NCBI GenBank assembly: GCA_963750915.1
Contig: CAVVSF010000007.1
Location: 868,001 to 932,000 of the forward strand
DNA length: 64,000 bases
Direction of reading: 5' to 3'
From: DATBJJ01 sp963750915
GTDB taxonomy: Bacteria; Acidobacteriota; Vicinamibacteria; Vicinamibacterales; 2-12-FULL-66-21
Shown here: in pieces, positions 1-8,390 of the stretch
How the letters are laid out: the number at the start of each line of letters is the position of its first letter
Numbering within the stretch: position 1 is the first letter of the stretch
The notes under the pieces: generated by a model
The model's database searches: none
What the model saw: only the letters and a program-made list of their open reading frames with translations
Told to the model about the DNA's origin: nothing
Translations under genes and position numbers: made by a program

Positions 1-408
1 CGTGCGCCGGCGCGTCTCCATCGCGTTCGGATCGGCGACGCGCGGCGAAGTGTTGGCGAGGACGACGTGAGTGAGGCGGTCGGCGGCGTGGACGGCCAGC
101 CACTGTCCGATCATGCCGCCGAGCGACAGGCCGCAGAACGCGAAGCGCGCCAGGCCACAGGCGTCGGCGATCGCGAGCACGTCGTTCGCCAGCGACTCAA
201 TCGTGTAGTCGCCACTGGGGACAGACGACGCCCCGTGGCCGCGGGTGTCGTAGCGCAGGACGCGAAAGTGCGGCAACAGATCCGCGGCCTGCGCGTCCCA
301 CATGCCGTGGTCGAGGCCGAGCGAATGTGACAGCACGATCGCCGGCCGATCGTCCTGGCCATCCAGGCGATAGTAGGACCGGCGATTGTCGTGTTCGAGG
401 AATGGCAC
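1..408 (-). CDS. pcaD: 3-oxoadipate enol-lactonase (partial)
   Basis: Alpha/beta hydrolase predicted to hydrolyse 3-oxoadipate enol-lactone to 3-oxoadipate in the cytoplasmic protocatechuate pathway. The 136 visible residues hold the oxyanion region (LSHSLGLDHGMWD, about residues 26-38), the conserved RYDTRGHG stretch and the nucleophile elbow GLSLGG with Ser95; the Asp and His of the triad lie beyond the window edge. A GTG start is chosen because PFLEHDNRRSYYRLDG is the expected N-terminus and it lies 10 bp after the pcaB stop, consistent with one operon pcaG-pcaB-pcaD. The C-terminal half is cut by the window, so fusion to pcaC (a common pcaDC arrangement) cannot be judged. Confidence 0.85.
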   Translation of the reverse strand, partial: MPFLEHDNRRSYYRLDGQDDRPAIVLSHSLGLDHGMWDAQAADLLPHFRVLRYDTRGHGASSVPSGDYTIESLANDVLAIADACGLARFAFCGLSLGGMIGQWLAVHAADRLTHVVLANTSPRVADPNAMETRRRT

Positions 409-418
409 GGCAGTGGGC

Positions 419-1738
419 TCAGGACAGAAGGCGTTGCCGCAGCGCCTCGGCGGCGCCGAGATAGGCGTTCGGATCGTCGATCGTCTGCAGTTCCTGCGGC
501 GACAGGGCAGCGACAGCGTCGGGCAAATCCGCCAGCGCCTGCTTGAATGTCTGGCCGCTGGCTCGAGCGGTGTCGAGCGCCTGCCGCACCAGTGCCTCGG
601 CCTTGTCGCGGCCGAGCCGCGACGCCGTCAGCATCACAACCCGCTCGGCGAAGACCGCGCCGCGCGTCCGCTCGATGTTGGCGCGCATGCGATCGGCGTC
701 GACGGTCAGTCCTTCGATTGCCGCAGCCAGCGCTGCGAGCCCGGCTCCGGCGGCCTGGACGACGGCCGCGACGGTCGGCCATTCGGCATGCCAGCCGCCG
801 ACGGCGCGATCGTGTTCCTGCACCATGCCGCTCAGGTACGCCGACACGAGCGACGGCATCCGGGTCGCGGCCGCGAGGGTGATCGCCGCGGCGGCCGGGT
901 TGCGCTTGTGCGGCAGCGTCGACGAGCCGCCGCCCGGCTCGGCCACTTCAGCGACTTCGTCCTGCATCAGGAGCGACACGTCGCGGGCGATCTTGCCGAG
1001 CGTGCCGGTGTAGACGCCGAGCGCCGCGACGAGTGCCGCGAGGCGGTCGCGATCGGTGTGCCACGGCGCCGTCGGCGCCGCGAGCCCGAGTTCCGCCGCA
1101 ACCGCTGAGGCGACGTCAAGGCCCTGGTCGCCCATCGCCGCGAGCGTGCCGGCGGCGCCGCCGAGCTGGACCAGCATCGCGCCCTCGTACTCGCGCTCGA
1201 CGCGGGCCCAGCCGCGCCGCAGCGCCGCCACCCAGTGTGCCGCCTTGAGGCCGAAGGTCGTGGGCGACGCCGGCTGCAGCAGCGTGCGCGCGAGCATGAC
1301 AGTCGATGCGTGTTCGGCGGAGAGCTTCGTCAGCGCGGCGTCGAGCCGCCGATGATCGGCAGCGAGGATCGGGCGGGCCTGTTTCAGCGCGAGGATCAAC
1401 GCGGAATCGGCGACGTCCTGGCTGGTCGCGCCCCAGTGGACGAACCGCGACGCGTCGGCGTCGATGGCGCGGACGTGGGCGCGCAGCGCGCGGACCAGCG
1501 GAATCGCGACCGTCGCGTGCTCCCGTGCCTCGCGCGCGAGGCGCGCGGCGTCGAAGTGCGCGGCCCGCGCTGACGCGGCGATCGCCTCCGCCGCGGTTCC
1601 GGGAATCACGCCGAGCTTCGCTTGCGCCTCCGCCAGCGCCGACTCGAAGTCGAGCATCGCCTGGACCATCGACTCATCGGCGAAGACGCGCGCCAGCGCG
1701 TCGGTCGTGGCCAGGCTGTCGACGAGGTGGCCGCTCAT
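419..1738 (-). CDS. pcaB: 3-carboxy-cis,cis-muconate cycloisomerase
   Basis: A 439-residue member of the fumarase/aspartase superfamily that converts 3-carboxy-cis,cis-muconate to 4-carboxymuconolactone. The superfamily signature reads GGGSSTLPHKRNP near residue 265, and the N-terminal DESMVQAMLDFESALAEAQ block is typical of PcaB and adenylosuccinate lyase relatives. Length is near the PcaB norm (about 450). The ATG start shares its A with the TGA of the upstream pcaG (TGATG), so translation is probably coupled; longer upstream reading in this frame is only the antisense-free shadow of pcaG. Adenylosuccinate lyase is the main alternative, but the pcaG/pcaD neighbours decide for PcaB. Confidence 0.9.
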   Translation of the reverse strand: MSGHLVDSLATTDALARVFADESMVQAMLDFESALAEAQAKLGVIPGTAAEAIAASARAAHFDAARLAREAREHATVAIPLVRALRAHVRAIDADASRFVHWGATSQDVADSALILALKQARPILAADHRRLDAALTKLSAEHASTVMLARTLLQPASPTTFGLKAAHWVAALRRGWARVEREYEGAMLVQLGGAAGTLAAMGDQGLDVASAVAAELGLAAPTAPWHTDRDRLAALVAALGVYTGTLGKIARDVSLLMQDEVAEVAEPGGGSSTLPHKRNPAAAAITLAAATRMPSLVSAYLSGMVQEHDRAVGGWHAEWPTVAAVVQAAGAGLAALAAAIEGLTVDADRMRANIERTRGAVFAERVVMLTASRLGRDKAEALVRQALDTARASGQTFKQALADLPDAVAALSPQELQTIDDPNAYLGAAEALRQRLLS

Positions 1739-2310
1739 CACAGGTCGAAGAAGACAGTCTCGTTCGCGCCTTGAAGACGCAGATCGAACTGCCAGGCGTC
1801 GTTGGCGCGGCGCGCGACGAGCGTCGAACGGCGGGACTCGGGGACCAGCGAAAGGATCGGGTCCAGGTCGAGGCCGTCGTCGCCCTCGAAGTAGATGCGG
1901 GTGAAGATCTGCCGCAGCAGGCCGCGCGAAAAGAAGCAGACGTTGATGTGCGGCGCCTGCATCCGCCCCTGCGGATCGGCGACGCGGCCCGGATGAATCG
2001 TCTCGAAGCAGCAACGGCCATCGGCGTCGGTCGCGAGCCGGCCGAACCCGGTGAAGCCGGCGGCAGCGGGCCGGCCATCCTCGAGCCGCGCGTACCTGCC
2101 GTCCGCGTCCGCCTGCCAGAGCTCGATCAACGCGTCAGGCACCGGCTCACCGTCGCCGTCAGTGACGCGAATGCACAACCGGATCGGCGTGCCCTTCGTA
2201 TCCGCCTGCGCCATGCGGCCGAGTCCGGGATCGGTCGCGAGTCCGAAATGGAAGAACGGGCCGACGGTCTGCGAGGGGGTGGCGACGAGGCGCTCGGGAT
2301 CGCGGCTCAT
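1738..2310 (-). CDS. pcaG: Protocatechuate 3,4-dioxygenase, alpha subunit
   Basis: Intradiol dioxygenase alpha chain of about 190 residues, which pairs with PcaH to open the protocatechuate ring. The family N-terminus TPSQTVGPFFHFGL and the PVPDALIELWQADADGRY block are clear. The equivalents of the beta-chain iron ligands are not kept as in PcaH (the His-x-His pair is replaced by PHINVCFF), as expected for PcaG. ATG at 2310 is chosen; an in-frame ATG at 2325 would add five residues and neither has a good ribosome site. Unusually pcaH is not adjacent: it lies at 35056-35763 with pobA and pcaIJ, so this holoenzyme would be assembled from two distant operons. Confidence 0.88.
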   Translation of the reverse strand: MSRDPERLVATPSQTVGPFFHFGLATDPGLGRMAQADTKGTPIRLCIRVTDGDGEPVPDALIELWQADADGRYARLEDGRPAAAGFTGFGRLATDADGRCCFETIHPGRVADPQGRMQAPHINVCFFSRGLLRQIFTRIYFEGDDGLDLDPILSLVPESRRSTLVARRANDAWQFDLRLQGANETVFFDL

Positions 2311-2347
2311 GTGCGGGTCGATCATACACAATTGAGATAGCGCCATT

Positions 2348-2392
2348 CGGTTGTCCGGTTGTCCGGTTGTCCGGTTGCGCGGTTGTCCGGTC
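2348..2392. repeat. Octamer array (CGGTTGTC)n
   Basis: Five consecutive 8-bp units, CGGTTGTC three times, then CGGTTGCG and CGGTTGTC, followed by a partial CGGTC. It sits in the 130-bp gap between the divergent pcaG and hydroxyacyl-CoA dehydrogenase genes. Closely related octamer arrays occur at 15012-15054 and 31288-31320, so this is a dispersed intergenic repeat and not a local slippage product. No promoter could be read with confidence in the gap. Confidence 0.85.
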
Positions 2393-2443
2393 TTCCAATC
2401 ACTCCACACGGTCATTTGGAGTACCGATCGCTGGCCGCAACCA

Positions 2444-4486
2444 ATGACCAGGACACACTCTCCCCTCACCCGCCTCGCCGTCGTCGGCGCCGGCAACATG
2501 GGCAGCGGCATCGCGCAGAAGATGGCAACCGAAGGCTTCGACGTCATCCTCGTCGACGTCGACGACGCCAAGGTCGAGCGCGGGCTGGGAATCATCAGGA
2601 AGACGCTGGAGGCCGGCGTCGAGCGGAAGATCTTCCCGCCGGCAACCGCGGCCGCCATCATCGGCCGCATCACCGGCACCTCGAGGTTCGCCGATCTTGC
2701 GCCGGTCGATCTCGTAGTCGAGGCGGTCTTCGAGGACTTCGCCGTCAAGACCGACGTCTTCCGCCGTCTCGACGAGGTCTGCCGGCCGGATGCCATCCTC
2801 GCGACCAACACGTCGTCGTACTCGGTCACCGAGCTGGCAGCACAGACGACGAGACCCGAGCGCGTGCTCGGGCTGCACTACTTCTTCCATCCGGCCAAGA
2901 ACAGGCTGGTCGAGGTCGTGCCCGGGAAGGCCACTGACGCGCAGCTGCTGCGGCAGGCGTGGCGCCTGCAGGAAGCGCTGGGCAAGACGCCGATCGCGTC
3001 GACCGACTCTTACGGCTTCATCGTCAACCGCTTCTTCCTGCCGTGGCTGGCCGAAGCGGTCCGCATGCTCGAGGAAGGAGTCGCCGACATCGCGACGATC
3101 GACGAGGGCGCGAGAAAGGCGTTCGGCATCGGCATGGGGCCGTTCGAGCTGATGAACGTCACCGGCGTCCCGATCGCGCTGCACGCCGCGACCACCTTCG
3201 GCCGTGCGTTCGGGCCATCGTACGCACCGCCGGCGCGCCTGAGGGCGCAGGCGCAATCGGGCACGGACTGGGACCTCGCCGGCACGCCTGACGCCGCGCT
3301 CTTCTCCACCGTCGGCGATCGGCTCGCCGCCGGCTCCTGCTGCGTCGCCGGCGCGCTGGTCGACGAAGGCGTCGGCACCATCGAGGACACCGACATCGGC
3401 GCGCGGGTCGGCCTGCGGTGGCGCCGCGGACCGTTCGAGCTGATGAACCACCTCGGCATCGAGCGGGCGCGGACCCTGGTCGCTGCGTATGCGGAACGGT
3501 GGCAGCTGCCGATGCCGTCGGTGGTCGAAGAACAGGCACGCACCGGCCGCCCGTTCACCTTCAAGCTGGTACGCACTGAAGTCAGCAACGGCGTCGGCAC
3601 GCTGACGATCAACCGGCCGGACGCGATGAACGCGCTGAACGAGGAGGTCGTGGCGCAGCTCGAGACCGGTTTCGCCGCGCTGGCCTCAGATCCGGCGGTC
3701 AAGGGGATCGCGATCGCGGGCAGCGGCAAGGCCTTCGTCGCCGGCGCCGACATTCGTTTCTTCGTCCGCAACATCGAGTCCGGCCACATCGATCGGATCG
3801 AGGCGTTCACGCGCCGCTGCCAGGCGCTGCTGCGCGCGTTCGAAACCTGCGCCAAGCCGGTGATCGCCCGCGTCCACGGCCTCGCGCTCGGCGGCGGCGT
3901 CGAGCTCGCGCTCGCCTGCCACGCGATTGTCGCGACGCCGAAGGCCACGCTCGCATTTCCCGAGACCGGCATCGGCATCTACCCCGGCCTCGGCGGCACC
4001 CAGCGCACGACGAGGCGCGTCGGCACCGGCCTGGCGAAGTGGCTGGTGCTGACCGGCCAGATGCTCACCGCTGACGAAGCGCTCGCGATCGGCCTCGTCG
4101 ACGCCGTCGTCGCCCCGGACCAGGTCGATGCAACGATCGCCTCGATCGTCGCAAATGGCGTCGCACGTCGCGGAGCGCCAGGCGTGCCCGCCGGCTACCA
4201 AACGCTCGCCGACTTCTTCGACCGCCACACCCCGGACGCGATCCGCTCCGGCGGCGCGGCCGACGCCGGCGATCCGCAGCTCGCGAAGGCGATCAAGAAG
4301 GTGGGAACAAAAGCGCCAATCGCGCTGCGCATCGCCGCCGATCTGATCGATCGCGGCAAAGATCTCCCGCTCGAGGAGGGCCTGACGCTCGAGCTCGCGC
4401 GTTTAGAGGAGACCTTCCGCTCGCGGGACGCGCTCGAAGGGCTGTCGAGCCTTGGCAGGAAGCCGCCGGTGTTTGAGGACCGATAG
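2444..4486 (+). CDS. 3-hydroxyacyl-CoA dehydrogenase/enoyl-CoA hydratase fusion
   Basis: A 680-residue bifunctional beta-oxidation-type enzyme. Residues about 8-290 form an NAD-binding hydroxyacyl-CoA dehydrogenase (VVGAGNMGSGIAQ at the N-terminus; C-terminal HAD domains with the GPFELMN motif twice). From about residue 360 a crotonase domain follows (INRPDAMNALNEEV, AGSGKAFVAGADI, HGLALGGGVELALA, FPETGIGIYPGLGGTQ). The order dehydrogenase-then-hydratase is the reverse of E. coli FadB and resembles the crotonyl-CoA hydratase/3-hydroxybutyryl-CoA dehydrogenase fusions described in Crenarchaeota. ATG at 2444 places the Rossmann motif at the normal distance. Divergent from the pca genes; the substrate is not known. 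Confidence 0.88.
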   Translation: MTRTHSPLTRLAVVGAGNMGSGIAQKMATEGFDVILVDVDDAKVERGLGIIRKTLEAGVERKIFPPATAAAIIGRITGTSRFADLAPVDLVVEAVFEDFAVKTDVFRRLDEVCRPDAILATNTSSYSVTELAAQTTRPERVLGLHYFFHPAKNRLVEVVPGKATDAQLLRQAWRLQEALGKTPIASTDSYGFIVNRFFLPWLAEAVRMLEEGVADIATIDEGARKAFGIGMGPFELMNVTGVPIALHAATTFGRAFGPSYAPPARLRAQAQSGTDWDLAGTPDAALFSTVGDRLAAGSCCVAGALVDEGVGTIEDTDIGARVGLRWRRGPFELMNHLGIERARTLVAAYAERWQLPMPSVVEEQARTGRPFTFKLVRTEVSNGVGTLTINRPDAMNALNEEVVAQLETGFAALASDPAVKGIAIAGSGKAFVAGADIRFFVRNIESGHIDRIEAFTRRCQALLRAFETCAKPVIARVHGLALGGGVELALACHAIVATPKATLAFPETGIGIYPGLGGTQRTTRRVGTGLAKWLVLTGQMLTADEALAIGLVDAVVAPDQVDATIASIVANGVARRGAPGVPAGYQTLADFFDRHTPDAIRSGGAADAGDPQLAKAIKKVGTKAPIALRIAADLIDRGKDLPLEEGLTLELARLEETFRSRDALEGLSSLGRKPPVFEDR

Positions 4487-4587
4487 CGGTCAGCCGTCAG
4501 CCGACAGCGGTCAGCAAATCAACAATCAACAATCTTCAATCACAATCTTCAGTCTGCAATCTGCAGTCTTCAATCCGCAACCTGCCC
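4487..4587. repeat. Heptad intergenic element between convergent genes
   Basis: The whole 100-bp gap between two convergent genes is 7-bp periodic. The left part reads GCGGTCA GCCGTCA GCCGACA GCGGTCA; the right part switches to the CAATCTT/CAGTCTG family (NNCAATC heptads). The AT-rich right half contrasts strongly with flanking coding DNA. Same family as elements at 10830, 26376, 58303 and 61464. Confidence 0.8.
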
Positions 4588-6064
4588 CTATACAGCCATC
4601 AACCCCATCACCGCCTTCTGTGACGCGTCGGCGCGGGAGAGCTCGCCGGCGATGCGGCCGCCGCGGAAGACGAGGATGCGGGTCGACAGGTTGAGGACTT
4701 CCGGCATCTCGCTCGAGATGAGGATCACGGCGTTGCCGGAGGCGGCGAGCGCGTCGATGAGGGCGTGGATCTCGGCCTTGGCGCCGACGTCGACGCCGCG
4801 CGTCGGCTCGTCGAGGAAGAGGATCGGGCAGCGCGCTGCCAGCCACTTCGTCAGCACGATCTTCTGCTGGTTGCCGCCGGAGAGCGCCGCCGCCGGCGTG
4901 TCGAGGCCTGCCGCCTTCAGCTTCAACCGCTCGAAGAACGGCTGGGCCGCCGTCTGTTCGACCGGCCGGCTGATGAAACCGAGCCGGGCGAGCCGCGGCA
5001 GGATCGACAGCGTCGCGTTCTCGAGAACGTCCATCGACAGGACCAGCCCCTGCCGCTTGCGGTCCTCAGGCACGAGGCCGATGCCGGCGGCAATCGCACG
5101 CGTCGCGCCGGCCATGACCAGCGGCTTGCCGCGGACGAAGATGCGGCCGCTCGCGTGCGGATCGAGTCCGAACACCGCTTGCGCCACTTCCGAGCGTCCG
5201 GAGCCGACGAGCCCGGCGAAGCCGAGGACCTCGCCGGCGCGCACTGCGAACGACACGTCGCTGAAGCCGGCGGGGCTCGACAGCGCCTCGACGCGCAGCG
5301 CCTCGTCGCCGGCCTTGCCGGCCGCGTGCGACGGGAAGTAGTCGTCGAGCTTCCGGCCGATCATCATCTCGACCAGCGTGTCGCGGGTGAGCGACGCGGT
5401 TGGTACCGTGGCGACGTGCCGGCCGTCGCGCAGCACGGTGATGCCGTCGCAGAGCCGGAAGATCTCTTCGAGGCGGTGGCTGACGTAGATGCAGGTGACG
5501 CCCTGCGTCTTCAGGCGATCGATGAGGGCGTAGAGCCTGGCGACTTCGTGCTGCGACAGGCTGCTCGTCGGCTCGTCGAAAATGATCAGCCGCGCGCCCT
5601 GGCCCATGGCCGCCGCGATCTGCAGCATCTGCTGCTGGCCAATCGTCAGCTCGGCGACCGTCCGCGTCACGTCGAGCGTCGCATCGATCGGCGCCAGCAT
5701 CGCTGCGGCGCGGCGCCGCATCTCGGCCTTGTCGAGCAGGCCGCGTCGGCTCGGCATCGAGCCGAGGCAGAGGTTCTCGGCGACCGAGAGGTTCTCGCAG
5801 AACGCGAGCTCCTGGTGAACCATCGCCACGCCGGCAGCCAGCGCGTCGGTCGGTCCGGCGAACTGCACGGCGCGGCCGTCGAGCAGGATCTGGCCGGCGT
5901 CCGGCGCGTAGATCCCGGCCAGGAGCTTGCCCAGCGTGCTCTTGCCGGCGCCGTTCTCGCCGCAGAGCGCGTGGCACGTGCCCGGCGGCCACCTCGAAGG
6001 AGACGTCTTCGAGCGCGACGACCCCGGGAAAGCTCCGGGTCACGTGCGCGAACGCGACCTTCAT
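4588..6064 (-). pseudogene. Sugar ABC transporter ATP-binding protein (frameshifted)
   Basis: RbsA/MglA/XylG-type ATPase with two ABC domains, energising sugar uptake with the binding protein and permease just upstream. The N-terminus MKVAFAHVTRSFPGVVALEDV is in one frame; the first Walker A (GENGAGKS) and all the rest are in another. The second domain has the usual degenerate Walker A GLVGSGRSE and the signature LSGGNQQK. Total length is 1477 nt, that is 492 codons plus one base, so a single extra base explains it, probably in the C-run at 5981-5983. The repaired length of 491 residues is normal. Its ATG overlaps the stop of the binding-protein gene (TAATG). Either an inactivated gene or an assembly error. 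Confidence 0.85.
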
Positions 6065-7107
6065 TACTGCGACGGCGGCAGTGCGAGATATTCCTTCGGG
6101 ACGTCGGTGAAGCCCCACTTCTCGAGCTGCCGCGCCCAGGTGCCGAGGTTGTCCTTCGTCACCTTCACCAGCTCCATCGGGATGATCGGCGGTACGTCCT
6201 TCTTCAGGTGCACCTTGTCGACGATCACCTTCACGGATTCGTAGCCCCACAGGTAGGTCGGCTGCGCCAGCAGCACCGGCGCCAGGCCCTTCTCGACGTA
6301 GGCAAGCTGGGCCGGCAGGCCGTCGACGGCGACGACCTTGACCTTCTTCGGGTCGAGATCGGTCAGGAGCGTCTGCGTGAAGAGCGGCCAGCCGCCGATC
6401 ATCGCCCAGCCCTGGATCTGCGGATACGCGTTCTGGACGCGGATGACTTCCGCCGCCGCATCCTGCGGCGTTTCGCTGTGATAGAAGGTGTCGACGATCT
6501 TCATCTTCGGATACTTCGCCGCCGCCTGCTTGACGCCTTCGACGCGCTTGCGCAGGTTGGGTGCGTTCTGGTTACCGGCGAGAATCGCGAACGAACCCGT
6601 CTCGCCCATCTGCTTCGCCAGCTCCTCCATCACCAGCGTGCCGGTCTTGATGTCGTCGACGCCATAGAACGAGAACCGCTGCGACTCCGGCGCATCGCTG
6701 TCGAACGTCATCACCGGCACGCCGCGGGCGACCGCGTCGTTGATCGCGCCGGTCACCTTGCCGGCGTCCGAGCTCGACACCAGCACCGCACTCGCGCCTT
6801 CGTTGACCGCCTGCGCGATCCGCTGCGCCTGGATCTGGCCGTCCTCGGCCGGCGGCGTCAGCCACGCGATCTCGATCGGGATGTTGTGCGCCGCCGACAG
6901 CTCTTTCGCCGCCGCCTCCGCGCCGGTGCGCGCCGACAGGAACACCGGGTTGGTCGACGACTTGGCGATCATCGCGATCTTCAACCCGCGCGCCGGCGTC
7001 TGGCCGGCCGGCGCCGGCGCCGGCGCCGAACCGCCGCAAGCCGCGGCAACGATCGTCAGGCACGCCGCCGTCAGCGGCAGCAACACGGTTCTCATCGATC
7101 TCTGCAT
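6064..7107 (-). CDS. Sugar ABC transporter substrate-binding lipoprotein
   Basis: A 347-residue periplasmic-binding protein of the ribose/galactose-binding (type I, Peripla_BP_4) family. A lipoprotein signal with a lipobox ending in AAAC (about residue 24) is followed by a Pro/Ala-rich tether, then the family opening LKIAMIAKSSTNPVFLSARTG, the hinge SSSDAGKVTGAINDAVARGVPVMTFDSDAP and the C-terminal PEYLALPP-like tail. It delivers a sugar to the adjacent permease and ATPase. The nearby L-rhamnose isomerase makes rhamnose or another deoxysugar a candidate ligand, but that is inferred from location only. Confidence 0.88.
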   Translation of the reverse strand: MQRSMRTVLLPLTAACLTIVAAACGGSAPAPAPAGQTPARGLKIAMIAKSSTNPVFLSARTGAEAAAKELSAAHNIPIEIAWLTPPAEDGQIQAQRIAQAVNEGASAVLVSSSDAGKVTGAINDAVARGVPVMTFDSDAPESQRFSFYGVDDIKTGTLVMEELAKQMGETGSFAILAGNQNAPNLRKRVEGVKQAAAKYPKMKIVDTFYHSETPQDAAAEVIRVQNAYPQIQGWAMIGGWPLFTQTLLTDLDPKKVKVVAVDGLPAQLAYVEKGLAPVLLAQPTYLWGYESVKVIVDKVHLKKDVPPIIPMELVKVTKDNLGTWARQLEKWGFTDVPKEYLALPPSQ

Positions 7108-7165
7108 GAAAGGACTCCCGTCGTTTGCATCAGGCGATTGCGGTCATCAGCGTCGACCAGCGCGC

Positions 7166-8191
7166 TCATCGCTTCACCGCCGACAGCCGCCGCACCGTGA
7201 ACCTGGCGCTGGCCTGGTCGAGGACGACGGCGATGATGATGGCGCAGCCGATGATGATCCATTCGTAGTTCTGGTCGAAGTGCAGCGTCCGGATCGACTG
7301 CCGGATGAGCACGATCAGGACCGCGCCGAGCAGGGCGCCGACCGCGCTGCCCTTGCCGCCGGCGAGGCTCGCGCCGCCGACGACCGCGGACGCTATCACA
7401 TAGAGCTCGTAGCCGGTCGCGTCGGCGCACGAGGCCGAACCATAGAAGCTCGCGCCCATGAAGGCCGCCAGGCCGGCCGTCAGGCCCGACACGACGTAAA
7501 CCTGAACTTTGACGCGGCCGATCGGCACGCCGGAGAAACGGCTGGCCTCCTGGTTGCCGCCGACGGCGAACACGCGGCGGCCACCGACGGTCCGGATCAG
7601 GTAGACGCTGCCGAGGGCCGCGACGATCACCATCACCAGCATCGGCACCGGATACAGCGCCTCGGCGAGGCCGAGCGAGGCCTTCGCAACATCGGTCAGG
7701 GACCGCGGCAGCAGGATGCTCTCGGCGCTGCTCGCGACAAACGCGATCCCGCGCACGATCCACATCGTCCCCAGCGTGATGATGAAGGGGTGGACGCCGA
7801 GGCCGACGACGAGCGAGCCGTTGATCGCGCCGCAGATCAGGCCGAGGCCGAGTGAGACGGTCAGGCCGATCGCGACGGTCGTCAGCGGGTCCATCGGTCC
7901 GAGGCTGCGCAGCACCATCGCCGTCGTCACGCCGGCGAGGGCGTAGATGGAGCCGACCGAGAGGTCGATGCCGCCGGAGATGATGACGATGGTCGCGCCG
8001 ACCGCCATGATGGCGAAGAAGCTCGCGTCGGTCGCGGTCTGGATCAGGGTGTAGGAGTTGAGGAAGTTGTTGACGACCTGACCGGAGCGGGGGTCGACGT
8101 GCGACCCCGCGAACGCCGTCAGCAGCCCGCCAAGGAGCAGCACCACCAGCACAAGCCCCGCCTGGGGCGAGGACAGCGTCCGTCGAAGCAT
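7166..8191 (-). CDS. Sugar ABC transporter permease
   Basis: RbsC-type (BPD_transp_2) inner-membrane permease with about 8-10 hydrophobic segments. The conserved cytoplasmic motif appears as GGIDLSVGSIYALAGV and the second family motif as VGGASLAGGKGSAVGALLGA. ATG at 8191 (MLRRTLSS) is chosen; in-frame ATG at 8209 and an earlier GTG would extend into the repeat element at 8210-8395, which argues against them. First gene of a three-gene operon permease, binding protein, ATPase transcribed leftwards. Confidence 0.88.
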   Translation of the reverse strand: MLRRTLSSPQAGLVLVVLLLGGLLTAFAGSHVDPRSGQVVNNFLNSYTLIQTATDASFFAIMAVGATIVIISGGIDLSVGSIYALAGVTTAMVLRSLGPMDPLTTVAIGLTVSLGLGLICGAINGSLVVGLGVHPFIITLGTMWIVRGIAFVASSAESILLPRSLTDVAKASLGLAEALYPVPMLVMVIVAALGSVYLIRTVGGRRVFAVGGNQEASRFSGVPIGRVKVQVYVVSGLTAGLAAFMGASFYGSASCADATGYELYVIASAVVGGASLAGGKGSAVGALLGAVLIVLIRQSIRTLHFDQNYEWIIIGCAIIIAVVLDQASARFTVRRLSAVKR

Positions 8192-8209
8192 CAGCTGAGA
8201 GCCTATCAT

Positions 8210-8390
8210 TCCGGGGACAGTCACTGGGGACAGTCACGAGTGACAGTCCCCGATTCGGGATCCGTGCAGCTTCTGCGTACCGTTGAGAGATCTGCAACCG
8301 CGCGGATATCCAGAAGCCGGGGACAGACACCCGTGACTGTCCCGAGTGACTGTCCCGAACGCCCGAACCCCGAACCCGAACCCCGCCCCG
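8210..8390. repeat. Inverted GGGGACAGTCAC repeat element
   Basis: The gap between the permease and the aldo/keto reductase holds GGGGACAGTCAC twice near 8213-8245, an inverted GTGACAGTCCCC next to it, and GTGACTGTCCC twice near 8330-8357, so the two ends are mirror images. The right end adds a 6-7-bp array (CGAACCC/CCGAACCC). Similar GGGGACAGTCAC palindromes are known to me as dispersed repeats in several soil bacteria, often linked to REP-associated transposases; no such transposase is seen here. Confidence 0.75.

Noticed and set aside
4765..7200. 811-codon plus-strand open frame over the ABC transporter
   Set aside because: Arg-rich, no family motifs, antisense to well-recognised transporter genes; an effect of high GC.
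8210..8390. REP-associated transposase (RAYT) locus
   Set aside because: The palindromes resemble RAYT-linked repeats but no transposase gene lies in the window.
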